Assembly (NCBI GenBank): GCA_036245525.1
Contig: BTPG01000005.1
Location: 180,156,198 to 180,220,197, forward strand
Direction: 5' to 3'
Source: Semisulcospira habei
Taxonomy: Eukaryota > Mollusca > Gastropoda > Semisulcospiridae
Length of the DNA: 64,000 nucleotides
Position 1 is the first letter of the stretch. Each line of letters begins with the position of its first letter. This document shows positions 1 to 11,100 of the stretch, piece after piece. The position numbers and the translations under genes were made by a program. Under the pieces are notes generated by a model that was not told the DNA's origin, made no database searches, and was given only the letters and a program-made list of their open reading frames with translations.

Positions 1-71
1 AAGATGGCGGCGGCAGCAACGCGCGTGGTAGGATTCAAAATACTCGGGAGTCCCTGCTGCTGCTGAGAGCT

Positions 72-2891
72 TTGAGTGGCAGTAGCGGTTGTGCGTGCGA
101 CTTGCCTGACGAGATGAGGAGAACTGTGTTGCCGAGCGATGACGCCGAGTGCAAGAGCAGCGTGAAAAAGAGAAAGAGAGGACAGAGAGGGGGGTTGATG
201 CGACGACTGAGAAGAAACAAGAACAGGCCTCCATTACCATCCATGATCATGGCGAATGTGCGTTCTATTCGATCCAAGAGCGATAATATGAACTTTGAGG
301 AACTGGTAGCGAATGTGCGTTTGACGAGCGAGTATAAGAATGTGTGTTTGATGTGCTTTTCTGAAACTTGGTGGAGCGAAGATGTGAGTGATGATAGTGT
401 TGCGATCGACGGTTTTGGTACGCCGTTTAGAACTGATAGAGATTGTAAGATTAGTGGGAAACGGTGGGGTTGCGGAGTAGGCCTGTATGTTAATGAACGG
501 TGGTGTAGCAAGTCAAGCGTAATGGTTAGGAAACAGCTTACAACACGTGATGTAGACTTATTGTCAGTTTCACTCAGACCCCGTTATCTCCCCCGTGAGT
601 TTGGTCAGATCTTTGTAACGGTCATCTACACCCCCCCCCCCCCTCACTCCAACCCCTCCCACGCCTCAGCCTAGATAGCAGATGTGATTAGAGAGTTACA
701 GCTTATCTCCCCTGACGCCCCCAACTTTATTGCAGGTGACTTTAACGACTGTGACTTACGCACGAGCTTACCGACTTTTCACCAGTACGTGACTGTCCCC
801 ACTCGCAAGAACAAGACGTTAGATTTAGTGTATGGAAACGTCCCCAATGCATACCGATCGTTTGTCCTCCCTCCCGTAGGTAACTCTGACCACAATACTG
901 TGTTTCTTGTCCCAGCATACAAACCCAAAATCCACTGAGACAGAGCCCATAGTGAAGAAGTTAGTTAAGGTGTGGTCTAAGGATAGTATAGAACAGTTGC
1001 AGGGGTGTTTTGAGTGTACAGATTGGGACGTGTTTCTTGATTCTAGTGCCAGTGTAGACGAAGCTAATGAAGTAACTTCTGACTATGTGAATTTCTGTAA
1101 AGATATGATTATTCCATCTAAGACAATGAAATTGTATCCCAACAACAAACCATGGATTTCAAAGTCACTCAAAGCCACATTGAATGAGAAAAAAGTTGCA
1201 TTTCAGACTGGAGACAGAGTAGAAAGGAAAGCAGTACAGAATAAATTGAGGAAGCAGATTTTAGACGCTAAGAAAAAGTATAAAGAGAAAGTAGAGTCAC
1301 AGTTTGAATCAGGTAGCTTAGCAGATGCATGGAAAGGACTTAAAACTTTATCAGGCCACAATAAATCAAAATTCAGTAGCAGTAGCATGCCAATGAAAGA
1401 ACAAACTGAATTTTCTGAAAAACTGAATGAGTTCTATTGTAGATTTGAGAAAGATGATCTGAAGGATGATTTAGATAGCATGATTTCCCAGCTTGAAGTA
1501 AATGTGGCAGGCAATGTTGATGAAGACTTTGAGATCCATGGCAAGGCGGTTGATAAGCATTTTAGCAAACTGAATGTTAAGAAAGCAGTAGGCCCTGATA
1601 ATATTTGCGGTAGAGTTTTGAGAGTATGTGCCAGTCAATTGTCTATTGTTTATAGCCGTTTGTTTAGCTGGTCTCTGAAGGATTGCACTGTACCTAGGCT
1701 CTGGAAAACATCTACAGTCTGCCCTGTCCCCAAGAACAACAAGCTCAAGACACTCAATGACTATCGCCCTGTAGCTCTCACCTCCATAGTAATGAAGTGC
1801 TTTGAGCGTGTTGTCCTTTCTAGACTGCTCGATCAGGTCAAGCCCTATCAAGATCCTTTCCAGTTTGCATACAAGCAAAACAGATGTACTGATGACGCCA
1901 CACTCACACTCCTGCATCATGCATACACACATTTAGAAAAACCTGGCTCTTTTGTTCGCATTCTTTTTATAGACTTTTCTTCAGCCTTCAACACTATACA
2001 ACCCTATCTCATAGCTCAAAAACTTCTCTGTTACAATGTAACGCCAAGGCTTATCCTATGTATTGTCAACTTCCTTGTAAATAGGACCCAGTCAGTTCGC
2101 TTTCAAACAGCTCTCTCATCCCTTAGGTCCACTTCCATAGGCGCCCCTCAAGGTACAGTTCTCTCCCCTGTGCTGTTCACACTGTACACTAACGATTGTA
2201 GTGGCACTGACTCTACCCTTACTCGGATGACACTGCCTTAGAAGATCTCTCCAATAATGATGCGACTTACTTTGCAGAAGTAGAACGTTTTAGTGTTTGG
2301 TGTAAAGATAATTTTCTAGACCTAAATGTGAGTAAAACCAAGGAACTACTGATAGACTTTCGAAGAAACCCTGCCCCTGTCCCTGTTCTGATGATCGATG
2401 ATGTGTCTGTTGAGCGTGTGACTGAGTATAAGTATCTTGGAACAGTCATAGATGATAAGTTGTCCTTTAACGCAAACACCACCCTCATACACAAGAAATG
2501 TCAGTCACGCATCTACTGCCTCCAGAAACTCAGGAAGCTGAATGTGAACCCCTCTGTCCTTCAAACTTTTTACTGCTCTTTAATTGAGTCTGTCATCACT
2601 TTCGGTTCTGTGTGCTGGTATGGAGGTCTGAGTGTGAAAAACAAGAACACCCTGGCACGAATGGTAAACATCTGCAGCAAAGTGACTGGCAGTAAGCAAA
2701 ACAGTGTGGAGTCCCTGTATGAACAGCGTGTGGTGAGAAAGGGTAGGAGGATAGCTTCAGACAGATCCCATGTCCTTGCCCTCCTCTATGAACTCCTCCC
2801 CTCTGGCCGCAGACTCCGCACGCACAAAGCTAGAACACTTAGACTACAGCACAGTTTCATCCCCAAATCCATCACTCTAAGCAATCTGTAG
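72..2891 (+). pseudogene. LINE ORF2: endonuclease plus reverse transcriptase, frameshifted
   Basis: Four frame segments make up one ORF2. 72-674 and 684-938 encode the APE-like endonuclease (MANVRSIRSK near the start, CFSETWW, YLPREF, AGDFND, GNSDHN). 907-2241 and 2328-2891 encode the linker and reverse transcriptase (GPDNICGRVLR, NDYRPVALTS, FIDFSSAFNT, GAPQGTVLSP, then SDDTAL and KYLGTVIDDK). The conserved C-terminus contains LLPSGRR and SFIPKSITL. One break lies in a C-run near 640-672, another near 935, and a third near 2222-2230, just before the catalytic DD pair. ORF2 would nick target DNA and copy the RNA in place; here it cannot be translated whole. Confidence 0.85.
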
Positions 2892-2962
2892 GTACATCCA
2901 CGCATACCCAAACCTAACTCCTCCCCCTATCCCCCTTTACCTGTGCAGTCAGTAGGAATGGA

Positions 2963-3342
2963 TTGATTGATTGTACATTGCTTAACGTCCCGACAGCAAC
3001 AAGGCTTTCTCAGGACGTGCCTGCACTGCTTGTGAAAAAAACTAAACAGAAAATTGAATGTATGTCGCCAGCCGGTCAAATACGTTAAATAAACCTACAT
3101 CATGGGGCCTAAATAAAGCTAAGACCATTTAGCAACACACATCCAATATCAAGAGCTACAGGCAGCGCAGACAGTAGGGAGAGTTTTAAAAAGACAAATA
3201 CAGGTGAATGGACCAAGGGTAGACAGAAACACATGCCCCAGAATAGAAAGGAAACCCACCCTGTGGGGCTGACCAGGGTGACCCTGGGAACTAAAAAGTA
3301 CCTAACCCCACCCAAGTCCCCCAGGGCAGACCCGGGTGGGGA
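2963..3342 (-). mobile_element. Retroposon with (TCAA)n tail inserted in LINE 3' UTR
   Basis: The insert is bounded by a 12-bp direct repeat, agtaggaatgga, at 2951-2962 and 3343-3354, a clear target-site duplication. Read on the minus strand it ends in GGGACGTTAAGCAATGTAC followed by TCAA repeats, a LINE or SINE type 3' end. A shorter copy of the same 3' part, with its own 11-bp duplication, is at 59,939-60,203. No protein-coding part is retained. Confidence 0.85.
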
Positions 3343-3897
3343 AGTAGGAATGGAGCTTGTTGATTTTAGAGAAGTGATTATATTGTGTTTTATTTGGTGG
3401 TGAACATGGACATACTGGGATTGTTGTTACCGAGTGTTTACTCACTAATTATTTTACTACGGTAGACTTTAATTATGCAGCTTGTGTAATAATGTGTAAT
3501 AATGTACTGAGACGTTTGTATAATAAGTAGTGAGGGTTAGGACTAGGTTGAAACACACGTATTATGTATGCATATGTAGAGGTGGGTGTGAATGTATAAG
3601 TGCCGCTCAGTTCAGTCCATAAAAGATGTTTGTGTGAGATGTGTAAGAGTTATGTGTAAAGATTTTGTAGTGTTTACTTTATATCCATTTGGAATTTGTA
3701 GCTGTGCAAGTGCAGGGAGAATATGTTAATAATTATGCTATAATGTTTTTATGTCTTATAGTGTACTATTTGTTATAAATGTACCACAACCGAGTTTCTC
3801 TTTTCGAGATAATAAAGTACTCTTATTCTTATTCTTATTCTTAAGTGTGGACAATTTCGGACATTCAAGGGTCAAATGATATTCATCATCAATCAGA

Positions 3898-4129
3898 TTA
3901 ACTCATTACATTCTGAGGCTGTTTTATTTTAATTTGCTTATTGTCCTATGAAGGCTGCATTACAGATTATGAGATTGATCAATTGTGTTAGTTCAAGCCG
4001 TGGTGCCAGAATAGATTTGCGCCTCAGGCGCTAAGCTATTCTGGCACCACCCTTAAACCATCATAGTCTATGAACAATCATACTCAAATGTACGTCAAGC
4101 AATGGATGTATCAGGATGAAAAGGGTTAA
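3898..4129. mobile_element. TTAA-bounded hairpin element, family A
   Basis: It starts TTAACTCATT, ends AAGGGTTAA, and has a central inverted repeat at about 3990-4070 with arms GTGGTGCCAGAATAG and CTATTCTGGCACCAC around a GCGCCTCAGGCGC centre. The same core recurs at least a dozen times in the window. No coding capacity. Confidence 0.8.
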
Positions 4130-4137
4130 TTAATATT

Positions 4138-4188
4138 CCCCCCCCCCACTCCACTCCCCCCCCCCCCACCCACCCACTCCCACCCCCA
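4138..4188. repeat. C-rich low-complexity run
   Basis: Poly-C interrupted by A and T, immediately beyond the family A element end. Confidence 0.9.
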
Positions 4189-4821
4189 CGTTTTCCAAAC
4201 TGTTATACAAAACAAATCCAGACTAGAATGGTCTTTGTGCGTGTATTTGTGTCTGTTTACGAGAACATAATAGGGTATGCCGGCGCGCTGTATTGCGTTA
4301 ACAAACAATGGCCACCGACGTTATTTCACCGTGAAATATTGTCTGTTGCCTACTGGATGGGGTTTGTTGCCATCCGCGTGTTTACACGCAGAGTCCCAAC
4401 GATGCACTGGAGAACAACAGCGGACTAAAACAACGAAAGAACAATGAATGTCAGTATAAGTCGTTATTTAGATAAATGACGCAGAAAAAGGCGAAATCAA
4501 AAGGAGATAATCAGTATCTAAGTTCCGTGCTGGGGCCGGGGATGAGAAAATTTGGCTCTTTATTTATACATTGATAGCAAATATGCACATATTTTACTTT
4601 GAGAAATATCTTAAACTTCCGACCTTCCACTTGAAACAGTGCAAAGCATAGTGCGCAAAGACCTTGACCTCCAAACACTATCTGCAATACCCTATGTCTT
4701 GACAGAGGTTCATATGCAACAGAAAGTTTGATAGTATAGATTAACTACTCAAAACGTTTAGCATACATTTCCACAAACAACCGTGTGATCACATCACTAA
4801 AGATGATATACTTGCTTGTCC

Positions 4822-5221
4822 CGCCTATCTCTCAAACTTACTTCACCCCTACACTCCTCCCCGCTCCCTCCGCTCCGCCTCCGACCCTCTCCGCCTCCAC
4901 ATCCCCCGCACCAAACTCAGCCCTTTCGGCCTTATCAGTATACGGTCCATCCACCTGGAACACTCTCCCACGCTCTCTCCGTCAGAAACACTCTCTCTCC
5001 TCCTTCCAGTCCGCCCTCAAAACTCACCTCTTTCAACAGTTCTAGAACTATACCACCACACTCCCCACCCTAAGCAGACTGTCGTAATGTATTTCACTAT
5101 TTGTGGTACGTGAGTCGTTGTCTAAAGCGTGCGCATGCGTGCGCGAGTTGTGAGTGTGCGCTTAGATTTGTAATTATTATAAGATAAGCGCATTATAGGC
5201 GTAAATATTATTATTATTATT
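4822..5221 (+). mobile_element. 5'-truncated L2/CR1-like LINE 3' end
   Basis: The translated part has the C-terminal block of a LINE reverse transcriptase protein: a VYGPSTWNTLP motif, then SLRQKHSLSSFQSALKTHLF ending at about 5045. The 3' UTR follows, finishing with TAAGATAAGCGCATTATA and ATT repeats. A second copy at 21,366-21,765 shares both the protein block and the 3' UTR, which fixes the family. The endonuclease and most of the RT are absent. Confidence 0.85.
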
Positions 5222-7253
5222 TAACGATATCCAAAACAAACAGTCCAATCAAGGGTCCAATCTGATAAGAAGAGACTAGGGGCACTTTGTCAGATTTCTA
5301 GAATTGACGGCAACATTTTCTCCATATTTTAAAACTTAGAGATCCATGTCATTATTCATATTTTACCAGTGCAGCGCGCAGTCAATGCAAAATATCATGT
5401 GAGAAATTCTCTTTCCAAAAGCGTTGAAGTATGTTCATGATCAGCAGCCAACTCGTGGTGGCCAGAGCATCTTGTTAAAACTCTTTTATTTACAGAAGAG
5501 ACATTTTAATATGGTCGCGGTGGGGCGAATTCAATAGCATGTCCATGACGACAAAGGCGGTCACATACAAAACTCTGACAAATAATGTAACCAGACAAAA
5601 GTTACGTCATGTCCAGTTACGGTAATCTCGCGGCTGAAGTCCTTTTTGGAGCAAAGCGCCGTATGTGTACATGTGTATTTGAGTGTGTTTGTGTTTGTGC
5701 GTGTGCTTGTGCATGTGCGTGTGCGTGTGCGTGCGCAAGCGTGTGTACATGTGTGGGAAACGGAAACGGAGGGGTCCGCATGACTTGTGTCTCTTGCAGC
5801 TACAACCATCATCGTATTGATCTCGGTCGCCACTTGATGACGGACACCCACAATCTGACACTGATCTGATATCGACAAACACTCATTAGCACATGCTCGC
5901 ACTTGGGCTCATGAGAATCTGCGTCTCTTGTTGACCACTATTACAGTGGAGCCAGCTGATGTTTAAGCCAGTTAGTAACAGCGAACACAGACTATGTTTT
6001 GGAAACATTATGAATTTAACCTCACCGAAACCCAGCCGTCAACGGAACATGAACCCAATGTCGGCCCGATGGCATTTTGCTCTTTGGGAATACAATGATG
6101 TGGTAAGAAAGAGGTCTAGATTTTCATGAGCCAACGCAACTATCCAGATGTTATAGGCAGTCAAGGGCCGAGGGGTAACTTAGGTTAACATGTAAGACTG
6201 CCCCCCCCCCCCTGGCCGCCTGAGGCAACATGTACAAATGGGCATCCAAAAGACGTTAAAATACCTCATGGTTGGTCTGGTTGATTTGGCTCAATGCCTT
6301 CTGTAGATGTCAGGCAGTTCCTGCTGAAGGGCCACGCTATATGATATGCCCTCTGCCTCGCTGGGCACTTCAGTAGGAAATGCCGCTTGATACACTTTAA
6401 TTATATGAAGTATTTCACATTGACACACATCCGGTTTGTTACTTTCACCCGCCGTGAGATGGCCTTAGTTGCCTGCTCGGTGTTAAACCCAAATAACTAA
6501 CTAACTGTTACTTTCACGTGTAGCGCGATCTGTAGGAAAACCATGAACATATTTTGGTCGGCCACAGAAGGCGAATATGGACAAGCAGCAACCTAATCAA
6601 GTACTACCCTCAACCAATTACGGAGGACCCTTACTGCATGCATACACTTACCGATGGCCTTTTACGCATTGAGAAGTTAAAATAACACTGGCTGACGTCG
6701 GCACGATGACTATTCACTCACAGGGAAAAGTCTACGTGCGTTCTGAGGCGTACTCCAACTACAGAACACAGTCATGTCAATTGCCGAGCATTAACACATG
6801 AAGTCCTAATACCAGTTGATCTCTATTTTATTAATGTCTTTTGTACACTGTACAATAATCCAGGACACATACCAATCACATGACGGTCATTTCCCATAGC
6901 GGCGACAAAATGGTTTGGCACCTCAAGGACCCAAGATCTTCTGCCACTACTGTAGAACTGTCATTTTTTTGTCCATCATTGTCGATCCATATCTAGTTGT
7001 CCTGCACGGTATCAGGAATGTAAGGGTTAGTGCTTACACTTGCCTATTGCGTTGTGGAATTTTGCCGACAGAACAGTGAAGCCGGTAGTTGCAACTTATC
7101 TGCTTGGACTGCATGTCTACCACGCCGAGTGTTGAATTTAATACAGAAATAATAGGTTCAGGGAGAGATTGAGAGATTGCTTTCGGTTCTGTCCTTTCAC
7201 GGTGATCTACGGCTGCATGTTGTCTTCTCTGTGCGGTTGTCATTTCGACCCTG
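5222..7253. other. Intergenic, no supported gene
   Basis: Contents seen: part of a dispersed repeat near 5460-5545 (inverted relative to copies at 22,540 and 57,790), an impure TG/CATGTG tract at about 5664-5757, a fragment of the family C hairpin near 6052-6092, a poly-C run near 6200-6213, and a LINE tail at 6437-6510. The promoter of the Ig/C4-like gene should lie toward the right end, but I see no clear TATA box. Confidence 0.6.
6437..6510 (+). mobile_element. LINE 3' tail with (TAAC)n
   Basis: The block CCGCCGTGAGATGGCCTTAG leads to AATAACTAACTAACTG. The same block occurs at 19,036-19,112 and inverted at 63,747 onward, so it is a dispersed LINE 3' end, here almost wholly truncated. Confidence 0.7.
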
Positions 7254-7311
7254 ATGGATATGCACTCGCTGGCGGTCTCGATTTGTATAACGGTTGTCGC
7301 CGTCCTTGGAG
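7254..7311 (+). CDS. Exon 1: signal peptide
   Basis: ATG at 7254, a hydrophobic stretch to 7310, then donor GTAAGT at 7312 in phase 1. A second in-frame ATG at 7260 could also start translation. Confidence 0.8.
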
Positions 7312-8092
7312 GTAAGTATACGCTCACATTTGATTTCAATAGTTGAAATGGATAAATACATCACCAGCTAACTGCAAGAGACATAGATCCTCATGGGGCC
7401 CCGCAGGCGCGGATTCCCATGAAGATCTATGCCTATTGCTGGCTGCTGGCACATCTGCGCTTCTAGTTTAGAACAGACCTCGGACTTTTGGTGTGTACAT
7501 TTTTCACAACGAAGCAACATTCATGGCACTGATAGTGAAAAGGTTAATAGATGAATGCATGGTTGGGTGGATGAAGTCATGATGACCACTGATTTTTCTT
7601 CCAAGACTTAATCTATATACTGGCAACATCTAGAAATATCAACCTACTGTTAAAAAAATGCTCTGATGCAAGAACAATATTTTTAACGCTGCACTTCATT
7701 AAAATCTGTTTAGCTCATTTGATAGGCCTGTTGTGTCCTTTCACAGGATCTGATGGTTTGATATGGACAGATAAAAGCACACGGGAAGGGGCCGTAATCC
7801 AGATATGTCTGGGTGAAGAGGTTTCCCTCCCCTGGCAGTTCATCACGGATGCAGACGAGACGGTGGTCAACGTGGAGTGGTACAAAAACTCAGGTGAAAT
7901 GGCAGGATAAAGTAGTCCAGGCACGAAGACGGGCGTGTACACTCAGAACACTTTATTCGGTAGGTCAACGACCCATTCGAATTGGGGTGAGATTACATAA
8001 CTGGAAAAACCAATGACAACACGAGAAAGGGAACAGACAAGATATGAATAAAAAACAATTTCTTCTTGGAATTGGTACTCATAATATAATGA

Positions 8093-8147
<55 letters not shown>

Positions 8148-11100
8148 GCACCGCAGCGCGCACAGACGCGCTGCATCAAGGGGTCTACCCCACTATGGGG
8201 CAGACTGAACAGATGTTTTGCGGCCATCGGCCCATAGATAATGTCCTATTACACAGATAGTTGTTCATTGCGTAATTTAAGTGCATAAAATATGAACATT
8301 GCAACTTTTCTGATAGAGTCACAGTCCAGGTTTGCAAGCAACATGCTTATGTCCTCATTCTTAGTGTCATTCAAAAGGCTAGCCAAGTACTTATTCCTCA
8401 GTGCTGAGTATCTATTACAATACAAGAGGAAGTGTTCTTCATTCTCCACAGTCCCAATACAGAATGGACAGTCCTTCACATGTGTATTTGAATACCTATT
8501 ATTTACATTCAGTTCTACTGTTCCCAGTCTGAAACGTATAAGGCTGTCCCTGAATTTCTTTATCGTAATCTGGGATAGATATCTTTCTGGTTCGAATACC
8601 GTTTTGAACTGCTTGTAAGTTGCAAACCTGTCGCTTGACTGAACCTTCGTTTCCCATGACATCACAAATGACTCTTTCAGTCTTTGCCTGTACAACAACA
8701 AAAAAGCCCTTTCATCCCCCACACCACCGTTTTGCCAAACGTGGCCACAGCCATACTTGTGTAGGGTGCTTTCAGTTTGCTTCGCCCAAAAACAACTTGC
8801 TACGGTACAGTTCAACTGCATCTTGTACGCCTGCTTAGGAAGTCTTGTATCAGACATTTTAATCAGTTTCATCCAATACTTTGTAGCTCTTATTATGCTA
8901 TTAATGTGCAGTGGATGCCTACCCGTTTCACCATAAGCTGTCTGATTTGGGGTTCTGACATCCACACTCAGTAGTCTCTTGCAGGCGAAAGTGTGCACCT
9001 TTTCTATTGTTTCGAACTGCTTCAGCCCCCATACTTCAGACGAGTATAGGAGCATCGGCGCCACCTGGGTATCAAAAAGCTTAAAGAAAATACATGGGTT
9101 AAGGTTGCCAAGTTTCCACATAGTCCTCAATAACTGAGAAACTTTCGCCTTCGCCTTTACAGCATAGTCGGAGAGGGCCACAGTAAACGATAGTTTTGTG
9201 GTCAGTGTGAAACCAAGGTATTTATAACTGTTAACCACTTCCATTTCGGTTGCACCAATATACCATTTGTCTTTCGCTGGCAGTCGCCCGCCTTTTCTAA
9301 AAACCATTACCTTGGTTTTCTCGAGACTAACCTCTAAACCAAGTCTATCAGAAGAGCGCTTGAGGTTAGTTATCTGGTTCTGCAGCCCCACAGCGCTTGT
9401 GAACAATAAAGCTACATCGTCCGCAAAAAGTAATGAATAAAGTTCTCTCAGACCAGGCAGTAGTTGTACTCCGTGTCGACCATTTTCATTTACGTAGTTT
9501 GCAACTTCATTAATTAACAAAGAGAAAATTACAGGGCTTGCTAAACAACCCTGCCTGACCCCGGCGGGGCAGTCGAAGAAATCCGAGTATTGGAAGCCCG
9601 CTCTTACACACGCCTGAACAGATGCATACATGGCTTTCAGCATCTGAACCATTTTTGTAGAGACCTGTACATGGGTAAGAACAGACCACAACATTTCCCT
9701 GTCTACAGAGTCAAAAGCACGCTTGTAATCGATGAAAGCCACATATAGTTTCTTATTTCGAGCAAGGGATCTTTGTATAATAGATATCAAAGTGAATATA
9801 TGATCAACAGTTGAGTATCCCTGCCTAAACCCGGCTTGCTCTTCGTTTATTTTTTCCTCTTTTTCTGCCCACTTGTAAAGTCTACTGTTTAGAATGGAAG
9901 TAAAAGCTTTACTGATCACACTGAGCAGAGACACCCCTCTATAGTTGGCTGGAACGGTTATTTGTATCGCCCTTCTTAAAGATCGGAACAATCACGGAAC
10001 GACTCCACTCAACAGGAAAGTACTGGTTATCGAGCAGGTGATTTAAGTATTTCGTCAAAAATGGCACAATTGTTTCAGGTACTCTGATAACACTTGATCA
10101 ATGCCTGCCGCTTTCCCAGATTTCAGCTTGCACATAGCGTGTCTGACCTCTTGCTCTGTTATTGGGCCGTCCAACTCGGGCACGTGCCTACATGTTCCCG
10201 AGTCCGCCGACCCAGCAACAGAGCAAGTTGGTAGCGGGAATTCCCGGTTGTCCCTGTCCGAACTGACCACTGAGCACAGTGCGAAAATGTGTCTCCCAAG
10301 TCTCTATTTTAATCTTGGGCTGTTCTCGTTTCCTTCTGTTCGCGATTCGCACGTGTTTCCAAAACACCGCACTGTTGTTTGCATTGTCCAATAGCCGTCT
10401 GCACGTGGATTGGTAGTGGTGTCTTTTCTTAGTTACCAACATGGCCTTATACGCACGTCTCTTGTCACAGTATGCCTGTCTATCCTCATCACAACGTGAC
10501 CTACTGAACACACGCAGCGCTTTCCTCGCTTCTCTTTTCAGGTCACGACAGTCATTGTCGAACCACACTGAACCTGTACAGCGAGAGGAACCGCCCACAC
10601 AAACCTGTTTTTTCATAAAATCTGCACAATAGTAGAGATACTCCGTGAAATGTTTAATGGCTATGTCTGCAGACAGATCAATGGTATGATAAGCCTCATC
10701 AAGCATCCTCTGACCCTCGTCAGAATTCACTCTATCCGTGTATTCCTGTTGCAACTCCGGATTCCAGATATATTTAGAAACAAACTGCTTTTCAACGGGC
10801 TCATCGGATGCTTGACAATGGCATAACATCTGCAGTACCAAAGGCATGTGGGGCGATTCCACTCTATTGACAATTTGTACTGTACACTGTGGCACAATAT
10901 CACAGCTACACAGAAAGTAGTCCACCACACTGTTACCATGAGGAGATACATAAGTAAATTTACCTGAACTGGTATCACTGTCCCCATTTAACACCCACAG
11001 TGATGTAGAGGAACACATTTCTATTAATAGTCGTCCGAAATGGTTAATTACAACATCATCAGAGTTTCTAAAATTATCATCCACCTGGTCAATCCCTATC

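Larger units (their letters stand above)
1..3841 (+). mobile_element. Non-LTR retrotransposon (CR1/L2/Rex1-like), 5' end at window edge
   Basis: This copy carries an APE-type endonuclease, a reverse transcriptase and a long 3' UTR. It ends at about 3800-3841 with AATAAAGTAC followed by TTATTC repeats, a simple-repeat tail typical of the group. The reading frames are broken, so it is dead. A separate retroposon with its own target duplication sits in the 3' UTR at 2963-3342. A 5'-truncated relative lies on the minus strand at 52,245-52,597, where its 3' UTR aligns with about 3480-3740 here. The clade is judged by eye from the protein and is not certain. The 5' boundary cannot be seen. Confidence 0.85.

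Noticed and set aside
7813..8016. ORF overlapping exon 2 in another frame
   Set aside because: It lacks Ig features and reads through the splice donor into LINE sequence.
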